A stretch of DNA of 64,000 nt from Mesosutterella faecium (GCF_022809315.2 NZ_JAKZJU020000001.1:496001-560000); one strand, 5' to 3'. Numbered from the stretch's first letter, positions 36,996 to 46,142 are shown. Translations and numbers: made by a program. Notes: generated from the letters alone by a model not told the origin.

Positions 36996-39900
36996 ATGCC
37001 AGCCCCACGCCAAGCTCAAGAGCTGAGAAGAGAAATACCCTACAACTACACGTCCTTTTCTGACCGTGAAATAGTTTCAAAGCTGCTGGGCCCTGACGCC
37101 TGGACGAAAATCACTTCGCTTAGGCCTCATATCAGAACCGGCAGAAGCGCCCGCATGCTCTATGAAATTCTCGGCGACATATGGGTGTCCGTGAGAAACC
37201 CGTATCTTGAAGAGGAACTGCTTCAGGACAAGCCCCGTCGGGAACTGCTGATTCAGGCCATGAGGCACAGGCTTGCGGAAATGGGAAAACGCCGGCAAAA
37301 CGACGGCTCTGAGAGAGATCAGACCGTCGAAGATCTGATCGGCCGGACTGAAAAAGCCATTGTTAATTTTGAAAAACAGTTCGACGGCCGCCTTGAATAC
37401 AGGGAGAAAATTTTCCAAAGGCTGTCAAAAGTCACGAAAAAAAGAAACATCCGGTTCAGTCCGTACGACAGGGCTGTCCATGCGACTGACGCTACGGACT
37501 GGAGAGTCGCCTACCCCATTGTCGTCCTGTATCCGGACAGCGAACTTGAAATCCCCGGGCTTGTCAAAGGCTGCCAGTCCCTCGGACTGACGCTGATTGC
37601 AAGGGGAGGCGGAACCGGCTATACGGGGGGAGCTGTCCCCTTGTCCGAGCGCACGGCTATTCTCAACCTGGAAAAGCTCACCCGCATCGGGGCCATAGAG
37701 CAGACGATGCTCCCCGGACTTGAACAGGACGTGTTCACTATAGAGACAGAATCCGGGGTCGTCACAAAGCGGGTGTCAGAACGCGCGGAAGAAAAACACC
37801 TTGTCTTCGCCGTGGACCCGGCCTCCGCGCACAGCTCCACCATCGGGGGCAACATTGCGGAAAATTCGGGCGGGAAAAAAGCTGTGCTCTGGGGAACCGC
37901 CATAGACAACCTGGCGTGGTGGCGCATGGTCAACGCGGACGGAAACTGGCTGGAGGTTGCCCGCGTGAACCACAATCTTGGGAAAATACACAAGCAGGAA
38001 ACAGTGCTTTTCAAAGTCACGGTCAAGGACGGCCGTTTCCCTCCTGAGAAAGCTCCCGTGCTTGCAGAAAAAGAGCTGTCTCTGTCCGGACCTTTGTTCA
38101 GAAAGCCTGGACTCGGCAAAGACGTTTCTGACAAATACCTGCAGGGACTTCCGGGCGTCCAGAAAGAAGGGTGCGACGGCGTCATTACAGCCGCCCGGTG
38201 GATCCTGCATCGCATGCCCAAATTCGGCAGAACCGTCTGCCTTGAATTCTTCGGCTCTGCCAGTGTGGCAGGCGAGGCTATCCTGTCGATCACCACGATG
38301 CTTGATTCTCAGCCCGACGGCGTAATGCTCGCCGGACTCGAGCACCTGGACGAACGTTATCTCAAGGCCGTTGAATATCCCGTTAAAAGCCAGTGCGGCG
38401 GCTACCCCAAGATGGTGCTTGTCGGTGACATAGTCGCGGACAATGAAGAAGCGCTGGACAAGTACGCACTTAAGATTTCTGAGATCTGCTCACAGCGGCA
38501 AGGCGAGGCTTTCATCGCCAAAACCCCGGAAAAAAGAAAACAGTTCTGGAATGAAAGAGCCAGGACAGCCGCCATCAGCCGCCACACCAATGCCTTCAAG
38601 CTCAATGAAGACGTTGTCATTCCGCTCAAAAAACTCGGCGAATACACGAATACCTGCGAATTCTTCAACATCGAGCATTCCATCGCAAACAAGCTGGAGA
38701 TGGTCGAAGCCGCACAAAACTATCTGGACTCTTCGGAAATCTTCCGCCCTTCCGCCCTTTCTGAGGGAAATGCAAAAGAAAATCCGCGCGGAGAGTGCCT
38801 GGATGAAGCCGGCCGCATCCTCAGCCGTGCGCGAGAAAGATGGACGTGGCTGCTTGAGCATTTTTCGGATCCTGCCGACCTTTTGAGGCAGGACGCCCAG
38901 AGGCTTGGCTGGGATTTACCGGAAAATATGGACCCGGGCATGGAGATACGGCAGCTGCTACTCAGCCACAGTCTTGTGGTCTCATGGAAACAAGAGGTCC
39001 AGCAGCCGCTTTGCAGGCTTTTTGCACGAGAAGGCCTTCCGGAAGCGGAAGCAAAAATCAAGGCGATCCATGACTCAATCCTCAGGAAGCGGCTGTTCAT
39101 CGCCCTGCACATGCATGCCGGGGACGGCAATGTCCATACCAACATCCCTGTGCATTCATCCGATCCTGAAATGATGGCTGAGGCTTACAAGGGCGTAGAT
39201 CTGGTCATGAAGACAGCACGGCAGCTGGGAGGATCCATCACCGGCGAGCACGGCATCGGCATGACAAAGATTAAATATGTACCCGCCGAAGAGCTTCAGC
39301 CCTTTTACAATTATCTGGATAAAGTCGACCCCGGCCATCTGTTCAACAAGGGAAAGCTGCGCAAGGAGACTGATTTAAGCATCGCCTTTACGCCGAGCTT
39401 CAGGCTGCTGTCGGCAGAAACTCTGCTGATGCAGAGAAATGAACTTGAGGACATCGCCTCATCCATCCAGAACTGTCTGCGCTGCGGCAAATGCAAGCAA
39501 GTCTGCTCAACGCATTTTCCGACTGCCAACCTGCTTTATTCTCCTCGGAACAAAATCATCGCCACTTCGCTGCTGATTGAGGCTTACCTCTATGAAGAGC
39601 AGACCCGCAGAGGCCTTTCCCGGCGGCATCTGGACGCGCTGGCAGACCTGAGTGACCACTGCACGGTATGCATGAAATGCCTGCCGCCGTGCCCGGTCAA
39701 AATCAATTTTGGCGAAGTCACAATCAAGCTGAGAAATTTCCTGGCCGCTAACAACTACCATCGCAGCAATCTGCCGAAGCGGGCTGGGCTGGGCTTCCTC
39801 ACCCTGCAGAGCCCGGCATCCATCAAATTGGCCAGAACGGTGCTGGTGGACTACGGCTTTCTGGCCCAGAGGCTGGCGGCCGACGCCGTCAAGGTCACCA

Positions 39901-40892
39901 CCAAACCAAGCCTGACGCATCCGACGCCAACAACGGAGTATCCGTCTACAAAACGCTCCTATTTTCTGCTGGCCAACAGAAAGTTGCCGCGCCCGCGGAT
40001 GCACACCACCTTAAGACACCTTCTGAACATAACGGACCCCAGCGTAGTCCCGGTCATACGGAACCCGGCTCTGCCGGAAGAAGCTTTGGAAACTGTCTTT
40101 TATTTCCCCGGCTGCGGCAATGACCGCCTTTTCCCGGAGATAGGCCTGGCTTGCCTAGCGCTTCTCTGGCGCGCGGGCGTACGCACGGTGCTACCACCTC
40201 AGTTCATGTGCTGCGGCTATCCCATGGTCGGCAACGGGATGCGAGAAACAGCGGAGAAAATGGTCACCCAAAACAAGGTGCAGTTCCACCGTATGGCGAA
40301 TACCCTGAACTATCTGGACATCAAGACGATCCTCGTGTCCTGCGGCACATGCCTGAAGCAACTCAGGGATTACCATCTTGAACAAATTTTCCCCGGCAGC
40401 CGCCTGATGGATATCCATGAATACCTGGCTAGGAAAGGGATGAATGTCAATGGCGAAAGCAACACCCGTTATCTTTATCACTCGCCCTGCCATGCCCCGT
40501 TCAGTCAGAATCCCAAGGGAATCGTCGGCTCGCTGATTACGCCCGCGGACCACTCCCCAATTGAGTTGACGGACCGCTGCTGCGGGGAATCCGGAACGTT
40601 CGCCGTGGGCAGGCCAGATATAGCCAATCAGGTCCGCTTAAGCAAGGAGCTCAGCTTGAAGGCAGCCAAGGAGAAAGTAGAGAGCCAGGGGACCAGCCCG
40701 TTCAACGGTACAGTCAAAGTGCTCACCACATGCCCAGGCTGTTTCCAGGGCCTAAGCAGATATGAAAGCAGGACGCGAATACAGGCGGAGTTTCTGGCAG
40801 TAGAGCTTGCCCGCCAGGCCATAGGGCCTGACTGGGCAAAAAAGACACTGGAGTCTGTCTCACGCGGAGGGCTGGAGCGCGTGCTCCTGTAA
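36996..40892 (+). CDS. DUF3683 FAD-linked oxidoreductase with iron-sulfur and CCG domains
   Basis: 1298 residues from ATG 36996 (AAGGAA at 36979-36984 precedes it; a GTG at 36945 is a weaker alternative). Domain order: N-terminal DUF3683 (IPYNYTSFSDREIVSKLLG); FAD-binding domain (IARGGGTGYTGGAVP and STIGGNIAENSGGKKA); FAD-oxidase C-terminal domain (MHAGDGNVHTNIPVHSSD, GSITGEHGIGMTKI); two 4Fe-4S clusters (CLRCGKCKQVC and CTVCMKCLPPCPVK); and two cysteine-rich CCG domains (FPGCGND...MCCGYP and YHSPCHAPF...DRCCGESG). This fuses a D-lactate or glycolate dehydrogenase-like flavoprotein with a GlpC/LutA-like electron-transfer unit. The substrate is unknown; oxidation of a 2-hydroxyacid is the best guess. 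Confidence 0.9.
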   Translation: MPAPRQAQELRREIPYNYTSFSDREIVSKLLGPDAWTKITSLRPHIRTGRSARMLYEILGDIWVSVRNPYLEEELLQDKPRRELLIQAMRHRLAEMGKRRQNDGSERDQTVEDLIGRTEKAIVNFEKQFDGRLEYREKIFQRLSKVTKKRNIRFSPYDRAVHATDATDWRVAYPIVVLYPDSELEIPGLVKGCQSLGLTLIARGGGTGYTGGAVPLSERTAILNLEKLTRIGAIEQTMLPGLEQDVFTIETESGVVTKRVSERAEEKHLVFAVDPASAHSSTIGGNIAENSGGKKAVLWGTAIDNLAWWRMVNADGNWLEVARVNHNLGKIHKQETVLFKVTVKDGRFPPEKAPVLAEKELSLSGPLFRKPGLGKDVSDKYLQGLPGVQKEGCDGVITAARWILHRMPKFGRTVCLEFFGSASVAGEAILSITTMLDSQPDGVMLAGLEHLDERYLKAVEYPVKSQCGGYPKMVLVGDIVADNEEALDKYALKISEICSQRQGEAFIAKTPEKRKQFWNERARTAAISRHTNAFKLNEDVVIPLKKLGEYTNTCEFFNIEHSIANKLEMVEAAQNYLDSSEIFRPSALSEGNAKENPRGECLDEAGRILSRARERWTWLLEHFSDPADLLRQDAQRLGWDLPENMDPGMEIRQLLLSHSLVVSWKQEVQQPLCRLFAREGLPEAEAKIKAIHDSILRKRLFIALHMHAGDGNVHTNIPVHSSDPEMMAEAYKGVDLVMKTARQLGGSITGEHGIGMTKIKYVPAEELQPFYNYLDKVDPGHLFNKGKLRKETDLSIAFTPSFRLLSAETLLMQRNELEDIASSIQNCLRCGKCKQVCSTHFPTANLLYSPRNKIIATSLLIEAYLYEEQTRRGLSRRHLDALADLSDHCTVCMKCLPPCPVKINFGEVTIKLRNFLAANNYHRSNLPKRAGLGFLTLQSPASIKLARTVLVDYGFLAQRLAADAVKVTTKPSLTHPTPTTEYPSTKRSYFLLANRKLPRPRMHTTLRHLLNITDPSVVPVIRNPALPEEALETVFYFPGCGNDRLFPEIGLACLALLWRAGVRTVLPPQFMCCGYPMVGNGMRETAEKMVTQNKVQFHRMANTLNYLDIKTILVSCGTCLKQLRDYHLEQIFPGSRLMDIHEYLARKGMNVNGESNTRYLYHSPCHAPFSQNPKGIVGSLITPADHSPIELTDRCCGESGTFAVGRPDIANQVRLSKELSLKAAKEKVESQGTSPFNGTVKVLTTCPGCFQGLSRYESRTRIQAEFLAVELARQAIGPDWAKKTLESVSRGGLERVLL

Positions 40893-40905
40893 AACTTCTG
40901 CTTGC

Positions 40906-40939
40906 CCCTCTCTGGCGCCGTCCGCCGCGTCAGAGAGGG
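40906..40939. terminator. Hairpin between convergent genes
   Basis: Arms CCCTCTCTG (40906-40914) and CAGAGAGGG (40931-40939) pair over 9 bp. It lies 13 bp after the DUF3683 stop, and a T-rich stretch (TTTTACTTTT) follows at 40950. It could serve both convergent transcripts. Confidence 0.6.
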
Positions 40940-40951
40940 CAGCACGCAGTT

Positions 40952-41137
40952 TTACTTTTCGGTACCGCTCCTGACGGAATCCGGGGGCGTAAATACCGGT
41001 CGTATATTTTCCATATGATTCGGAGACACCTCCTGGGCGCTGATTCCTGCAGGAGAACTGAGGTAATTCTGAATATATATCTGGTAGGCCCCCAGAAGAG
41101 AGCAAATCACAGCCAGAGCAATAAAAACGAATTTCAT
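40952..41137 (-). CDS. Small membrane-anchored or exported peptide coupled to birA
   Basis: 61 residues. An N-terminal hydrophobic helix (MKFVFIALAVICSLLGAY) is followed by a short polar tail rich in Ser and Pro. Its ATG overlaps the birA stop (ATGA at 41134-41137), which implies coupling. I do not recognise a family. It may be a single-pass micro-protein. Confidence 0.55.
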   Translation of the reverse strand: MKFVFIALAVICSLLGAYQIYIQNYLSSPAGISAQEVSPNHMENIRPVFTPPDSVRSGTEK

Positions 41138-41946
41138 GAGGCCTCCAGAATTCTGACCGTTCCAGATATAAACCTGCGCCGGGCACCCTTTTCATCCCTC
41201 AGACAAAGAGCCCCCTGTGGGTCAATGCCGGAATACAGGCCAGTTTCCACCTGACCGGCGTTATTGTCTACAGAAATGCGTTTTCCAACCAGAAAATCAA
41301 ACTTCTTCCAGCGAGACCAGTCAGGCAGCGAGGGCTTCCTCATATACTCTCCAACCGACTTCAAAATCGCAGAAACGGCCCGCAGGAGCCAGAACGTTCT
41401 GCTCTCCACGGCATCTTCCAAAGGATGAATGGAAGACAGGGCCGCCGCGGCACCCATGTCTGCCTTGCACCGGGGCTGCTGATGAAGGTCCAAATTAATC
41501 CCCACCCCGATCACAATCGAGGGCCCTGCGGCCATTTCACATAGAATCCCGCCCATTTTTCCCGAGGCAAGCCACAGATCATTCGGCCATTTCACTAAAA
41601 CCGGCACATTCAATTTCTGAAATTCCTCGGCAATTGCAAAGCCCACGAGAACGGGAACCGGAGCCATCTTAGCTGCTGGCAGAGAGGGTAGGCCCAGAGA
41701 AAACAAAAGACTTTCACTCGCATCATTCCACACTCTTCCATGAGTACCGCGGCCCGCGGTCTGGTGATGCGCTACTCTTAAAATCATCGTGCGAGCCCTG
41801 GTGTTTTCAAAATAGTTGATGAGGTCGGTATTCGTAGAAGCCGTCACTTCTACCGGAGACACAACAATCGACCATCCCTGACTGGCAAGGCTGTCTGCAA
41901 CAGCAGATGCGTTGATGAACCGCGTATCGGCGTTTGATCCGGTCAT
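41134..41946 (-). CDS. birA: Biotin--[acetyl-CoA-carboxylase] ligase
   Basis: 270 residues. It makes biotinyl-AMP and attaches biotin to the carboxyl carrier protein. Motifs: TAGRGTHGRVWNDASESLL (biotin loop), VKWPNDLWLASGKMGGILCE and VIGVGINLDL. There is no N-terminal helix-turn-helix, so it is the group I enzyme and not a transcriptional repressor. The C-terminal SH3-like domain (about 215-270, VGKRISVDN...GIDPQGALCLRD) is present. It overlaps the downstream micro-protein by 4 bp. Confidence 0.94.
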   Translation of the reverse strand: MTGSNADTRFINASAVADSLASQGWSIVVSPVEVTASTNTDLINYFENTRARTMILRVAHHQTAGRGTHGRVWNDASESLLFSLGLPSLPAAKMAPVPVLVGFAIAEEFQKLNVPVLVKWPNDLWLASGKMGGILCEMAAGPSIVIGVGINLDLHQQPRCKADMGAAAALSSIHPLEDAVESRTFWLLRAVSAILKSVGEYMRKPSLPDWSRWKKFDFLVGKRISVDNNAGQVETGLYSGIDPQGALCLRDEKGARRRFISGTVRILEAS

Positions 41947-42021
41947 GTCGGAAAATGGAAAAATAGATAAAGTTCAGTTGCTACTATATTTAATTCTTGC
42001 ACATTCATTCAGCCCATCCCT

Positions 42022-42297
42022 ATGAAAGAAGAAAACCAGCGCAGGCAGGTTCTTGTCTTCCCCTGCCCCTTTACCATAAAAGTAGTAGGAATCAAAAGAG
42101 AGTCCCTCTTTGATGAAATCAACAGCTGCGTCCTCGAGCTCTGTCCAGAGTACAGCCCGGAAAAAACTGCAAGAAGACTGTCTGCCCGTGGCCGCTATGA
42201 ATCATTTAGCGTTGTCGTCCAGGCTCAAAGCCGGGAACACCTCGATCATCTCTATGCAAAGCTCGTGAAAATTGAAGGAGTGAAGTTCGTGCTTTAA
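42022..42297 (+). CDS. ybeD: YbeD family (DUF493/UPF0250) protein
   Basis: 91 residues, small ferredoxin-like fold. VLVFPCPFTIKVVGI at the start and ARGRYESFSVVVQAQSREHLDHLYAKL are characteristic. In many proteobacteria it lies before lipB; here it precedes menA instead. The function is not settled (a regulatory or allosteric ACT-like role is suggested for the family). Confidence 0.87.
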   Translation: MKEENQRRQVLVFPCPFTIKVVGIKRESLFDEINSCVLELCPEYSPEKTARRLSARGRYESFSVVVQAQSREHLDHLYAKLVKIEGVKFVL

Positions 42298-42346
42298 CCG
42301 GCTGCTGCCGTCTAAACTTTTTCACTCTTCCCTCTTTTCTCAAAAA

Positions 42347-43267
42347 ATGCAAGAAAACGAAATAAAAAAAGGGTCCCTACAGGCTTGGCTTGCGGCGATC
42401 CGTCCCAAGACATTCGGCATAGCCCTCGCCCCGGTTCTTGTCGGGATAACCGCTTCTCTTTCTGTTGAACACACCGGAAATTTACCGCTCGCTCTCCTCA
42501 CGATACTGGTCGCCGTAGGAATTCAGGCCCTGACCAATATGGAAAACGACGTCGGCTACACCAAAAGGAAGGCTGAAAGAAGCAATCGAAAAGGCTTTCC
42601 TAGGGCCACTAGCGAAGGCTGGCTGAGTATTCGCCAAGTGGATGTGGCGATTCGCATCCTCGCAACCGTGCTTATCCTTGTTAGCGTCGCGCTGGTGACC
42701 ATCGGAGGGTGGATTATTGTTCTCATGGGAGTCTGCTCAGTCGCTGCAGCTTACCTTTATATGGGCGGGCGAAAACCCATCGCCTACTCCCCCTGGGGAG
42801 AGTTCACGGTTTTTATATTCTTCGGAATGGTCGCCGTGAATGGCACCTATTATCTGCAATCAGGAACATTTTCTTTCATATCTCTGGCCTTAGGCGCAGC
42901 CTGCGGGGCCGTCGCAGCAGGGGTTCTGGCTGTCAACAACTGGCGTGACATGCGACACGATGCCTCTGTCGGCCGGAGAACTCTGGCGGTTGCTCTTGGA
43001 GAAAAAAGGTTCCCCAGGCTCTACCTCTGCCTTTTGCTGGCACCCTTCGCTCTGGTCCTTGCAACAGTCTCCGTATGGCCAGAGCACGCCGCATACCTTT
43101 TGAGCCTGATACCGATCTACCAAATTAAAAAACTTTACAGCGATTTTCTGAACAAAGAGGGCTATGAGCTCAATGACACCATGCTGGGCACAATAAAGCT
43201 TGAGATCCGCTTTGCCTTTCTGCTCTCACTGGGAGCTTTACTGGACACGCTTATCCACTGCCTTTAA
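42347..43267 (+). CDS. menA: 1,4-dihydroxy-2-naphthoate polyprenyltransferase-like (UbiA superfamily)
   Basis: 306 residues with about eight or nine membrane helices. The family start AWLAAIRPKTFGIALAPVLVG and the Asp-rich region around NMENDVGYTKRKAERSNRKGFPRA fit MenA, which prenylates DHNA to demethylmenaquinone. The second Asp-rich site is NNWRDMRHDASVGRRTLAV. Other UbiA enzymes are possible, but the RPKTF and GRRTLAV wording supports MenA. The presence of menaquinone in this organism is an inference. Confidence 0.85.
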   Translation: MQENEIKKGSLQAWLAAIRPKTFGIALAPVLVGITASLSVEHTGNLPLALLTILVAVGIQALTNMENDVGYTKRKAERSNRKGFPRATSEGWLSIRQVDVAIRILATVLILVSVALVTIGGWIIVLMGVCSVAAAYLYMGGRKPIAYSPWGEFTVFIFFGMVAVNGTYYLQSGTFSFISLALGAACGAVAAGVLAVNNWRDMRHDASVGRRTLAVALGEKRFPRLYLCLLLAPFALVLATVSVWPEHAAYLLSLIPIYQIKKLYSDFLNKEGYELNDTMLGTIKLEIRFAFLLSLGALLDTLIHCL

Positions 43268-43289
43268 AAATAATGTGGCTTGAGGAAGC

Positions 43290-43314
43290 CCGGGAAGGCT
43301 TGCTGCCTTCCCGG
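43290..43314. terminator. Hairpin between menA and the BON gene
   Basis: Perfect 10 bp stem CCGGGAAGGC (43290-43299) and GCCTTCCCGG (43305-43314) with a 5 nt loop, in the convergent intergenic region. No T run follows on either strand. Confidence 0.5.
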
Positions 43315-43364
43315 AATGGAGTCGGACTGTTTTAAGCTAAAAGAGCCGAGACCAGTCTCGCGGC

Positions 43365-44018
43365 TTATTGCTGGTCTTTATCTGTATTATTGGGGTTTTC
43401 AACCTTTAAGGCTTCCAATCTTTTATTTATTTCTGCGGCTGTCTGATATTCAAAGACCTTGACAACACGCTTAACCCCGCTTGTCTTTGCAGCCGTTGCA
43501 GCTGCCGCCTGACCTTCCTCTTCTGTCACAAGCCCCATCAGGTACACGATGCCGCGATCAACTGTGACTTTCATCTGATTGAGCGTTGCATTGCTGGTGC
43601 CGATAATTCGGCTGCGCACAGAGGCGGCCAGCGACGAATCCTTCATCCTCTGGCTGAGAGAAGCGGGAACCTGCACCGCAAGTTCATTGATGACCTGAGA
43701 CACCTCAAGGCTGCTACGTGCCACACGGCCTGCCGTCTCTTTTTCTTCCTGAGTGAGCACTTCGCCAGTCAGCAACACTTTTCCGTTGTAGCAGGTCACC
43801 GTGAGATGCATGTCATCAGACTTGATCTTCTGCCCAATCTCCCACTCTATGCGGCTTTCCATCACCTGATCGTTAACCTGTGTCCCTGTAGTCCTTCGAT
43901 CCGTTGCAACTGTCGTCGCACCGGCAACGACCCCTCCGGCAAGGATCGGAGCGCAGGCTGTCAAAGCGCCTGACGCCACAGCACCGGTTGCCAGAAGCAC
44001 CAACAGCTTTATTTTCAT
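43365..44018 (-). CDS. BON-domain outer-membrane lipoprotein (DolP/YraP-like)
   Basis: 217 residues from ATG 44018; the open frame reaches 44057, but this start gives a clean lipoprotein signal with lipobox LTAC and C22. Two BON domains follow (about 55-125 VMESRIEWEIGQKI... and 130-195 LAASVRSRIIGTSNATLNQMKV). It ends in a charged, Asn/Asp-rich tail. DolP proteins support outer-membrane integrity. It lies 17 bp after the Crp/Fnr gene on the same strand, so the two may be cotranscribed. Confidence 0.88.
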   Translation of the reverse strand: MKIKLLVLLATGAVASGALTACAPILAGGVVAGATTVATDRRTTGTQVNDQVMESRIEWEIGQKIKSDDMHLTVTCYNGKVLLTGEVLTQEEKETAGRVARSSLEVSQVINELAVQVPASLSQRMKDSSLAASVRSRIIGTSNATLNQMKVTVDRGIVYLMGLVTEEEGQAAAATAAKTSGVKRVVKVFEYQTAAEINKRLEALKVENPNNTDKDQQ

Positions 44019-44035
44019 GGTCTGCCCCTCAGAAG

Positions 44036-44752
44036 CTAGGCAAATTGAGACAGCCACTGTAAGTTTTCAAGCAGCTTCTCACGCCTTATCAATAAACTTC
44101 TATGAATTTTCTTAAAAATACCGCTTCGAATCCATAATAAAAGGATTTCATCCACTTTGGACACTTCGCAACCGATAATCTGAGCTATCAGCCGGCGAGG
44201 CGGCAGATCGGGCAGGGCTATCCATTCTTTCTTGTCATCATGCAATTCCTGAACGGCCGCCCCGCTACTCCTTAGAAAAAAAGCCACCAGAAACACGCCC
44301 AACCTTCGCTCCGACTCTCCAGCTCTGCTCACCATCAGTCCGAGTCTATCAGCGAAATTGCAACCGGCATTGTATCCAGCCAACTCCCGGTGCCACCGTC
44401 CATCATGATCGGCTAGTTTAAGCAACAGTTCCCTGGGAACCGTCAATAGCTCACAGCCGGTCACAGCCCAGTGCTGCCGCGACAGCTGATCATTGGCATA
44501 CAAGGTATCTATACAGCCGATCAGGCTTCCCGGCAACGCAAGAGAAACAAAAAAAGAGGTATCAAAGCCCGGTAAAAAAACAGCCTTGGCTGCGATACCG
44601 GACTGTACATAAATCACCCGCTCGAAAAGATTATCCGACTTATAAAGCACATCGCCCCGGTTCTTGGTCACTTTGTGCCCCAAATTGCGCACTATGACAG
44701 CTAGCGCTGGCGACACTTTTGGCACAAACCACGGTATTGAGGTTTTATCCAT
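44036..44752 (-). CDS. Crp/Fnr-family transcriptional regulator
   Basis: 238 residues. An N-terminal cyclic-nucleotide-binding-type beta barrel (about 20-120, GDVLYKSDNLFERVIYVQSG, ALPGSLIGCIDTLY) is joined by a helix to a C-terminal helix-turn-helix (about 180-225, PPRRLIAQIIGCEVSKVDEILLLWIRSGIF). No cysteine cluster of Fnr type and no clear cAMP phosphate loop are visible, so the ligand is unknown. It is the gene closest to the origin on its left side, transcribed away from it, with the BON gene downstream. Confidence 0.82.
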   Translation of the reverse strand: MDKTSIPWFVPKVSPALAVIVRNLGHKVTKNRGDVLYKSDNLFERVIYVQSGIAAKAVFLPGFDTSFFVSLALPGSLIGCIDTLYANDQLSRQHWAVTGCELLTVPRELLLKLADHDGRWHRELAGYNAGCNFADRLGLMVSRAGESERRLGVFLVAFFLRSSGAAVQELHDDKKEWIALPDLPPRRLIAQIIGCEVSKVDEILLLWIRSGIFKKIHRSLLIRREKLLENLQWLSQFA

Positions 44753-44830
44753 GGGACTTTTCTACGGATCGGAGGCTTCGAGCTGAATTGAAAGAGACAG
44801 ACTTCGAAGCTTCCATTATATATTCTCGGG

Positions 44831-45180
44831 TTATTCCCAGTTTATCAACAGGAACACAAACAGCAAAGTTTTGTTTATTAAAGAAATATTAAAATATTCA
44901 CATATCCACAGCCTCTCTGGGAAAAAACATGAAAATATCCACAGGGCTTGGGAGAATAACGCATGTAATATTTTGTCAGAAAACTTTAGTTATATTTTTC
45001 GGCAGAAACTTATGCACATTTGTCCACAGCCGATCAACTCCAAGATTTAAAATTTATCCCCAAAGTATTCAACATGATAACTTTTTGATAATTAACGAAA
45101 ATATCGTGTTCCAAACATTTATTACGACAGTTATTATTGTTGTTGTTTTTTAGAAATAAAAAAATAAATAACTTAATTAA
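44831..45180. other. oriC: Candidate chromosomal origin oriC
   Basis: Eight 9-mers close to the DnaA box TTATNCACA lie in one orientation. They are at 44831 (TTATTCCCA), 44842 (TTATCAACA), 44894 (ATATTCACA), 44902 and 44935 (both ATATCCACA), 45010 (TTATGCACA, exact), 45020 (TTGTCCACA) and 45054 (TTATCCCCA). The stretch 45063-45180 is very AT-rich and fits a DNA-unwinding element. No gene covers 44753-45176. On its right, G exceeds C on the plus strand in the gyrB stretches I counted by hand, although gyrB is on the minus strand; on its left, sampled plus-strand genes have C about equal to or above G. That fits a skew switch here. Confidence 0.82.
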
Positions 45181-46124
45181 TCAAGAGTGACTGAATTTAT
45201 TCCAAAAGGCACCAGCACAGAGGGAACGGACTCAGAAGTCAGATGTCTGAGCTGATCATCAAAGAAAATATGAGGTTTCAGAACCTCCAGAACCCTGTCC
45301 TTGGGAAGTCCGTCCATTAAAAACAGCTCGGCTGCATACATGCCGAAGCTTTTCAACGTCGTAATCAGGCGCTGTTCACTCGGCGCTCCTCTTGAAGTGA
45401 CTATGGCTATCCGTAATGCAGGAAGGTAATAGGGATCGTTCTTTCCTTTTTCTGCATCTAGTTTCTGAATTTCTGAAAGCTTAGAAAATAAAGTCTGCAG
45501 AGGCCCGGCTTTCAAAGGTTGCAGACGTTTATCCGTCTCCTGCCGCTGGAAAGCCTGAATGCCTTCAGTCTGAAATTTACGTTCCGCCTCATCGTCTGCA
45601 ATAACGCCATCAAAATCGAAGGCAATCCTCAAGCCGGCATCCTGCTCGGTATCCTTAAACCTGCTTGGAAGAACAAGTCCAGCCGGAAGCCCGCAGGCAT
45701 TAGCTTGAATGACGCTTTGTCGATTGGCTGATAAAAACAGGCAGGCATTAAAAGCCTGCAAAAAAGGAAAGGTGGACTGCCCTGACGTAAAGGCCCCGGT
45801 CGTAATCGGGAGCTTGTAGTAGCGGCAGGAATTAAAAAATCTCTGCCCTGTTTCCGGGCTGTTTCGTGACAGCACCACAACACGCACTGGGGATTTCTCA
45901 GGAAATATTTCATTGAGCTTCAGTAGTCTGCTGATAAATGGAAAGGCTACGCCGGGTTTCAGCGGCTCGTTCATGTGAGCGATTTGAAACTTTCGGTAGG
46001 CCGAAACTCCTTTTGTTTCAAACAGTCCATGCTCTTTTTCCAAGTCAAAAAGCGCTCGTGATGAGACTGCAACTATCAATTTGTCTTGCTTGTCTCTCTG
46101 CTGTAATGCTGCTGAAGCTGTCAT
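45177..46124 (-). CDS. Cytosolic-type 5'-nucleotidase
   Basis: 315 residues. The family resembles the vertebrate NT5C1 type found in many bacteria: LIVAVSSRALFDLEKEHGLF at the N-terminus, VVLSRNSPETGQRFFNS, and the HAD-like nucleophile strand IAFDFDGVIADDEAE. A further acidic motif is HIFFDDQLRHL. It dephosphorylates nucleoside monophosphates, so it has a salvage or housekeeping role. Its stop codon lies at the edge of the AT-rich part of oriC. Confidence 0.88.
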   Translation of the reverse strand: MTASAALQQRDKQDKLIVAVSSRALFDLEKEHGLFETKGVSAYRKFQIAHMNEPLKPGVAFPFISRLLKLNEIFPEKSPVRVVVLSRNSPETGQRFFNSCRYYKLPITTGAFTSGQSTFPFLQAFNACLFLSANRQSVIQANACGLPAGLVLPSRFKDTEQDAGLRIAFDFDGVIADDEAERKFQTEGIQAFQRQETDKRLQPLKAGPLQTLFSKLSEIQKLDAEKGKNDPYYLPALRIAIVTSRGAPSEQRLITTLKSFGMYAAELFLMDGLPKDRVLEVLKPHIFFDDQLRHLTSESVPSVLVPFGINSVTLD

Positions 46125-46142
46125 TTGAAGAGCTCCGTTCGT

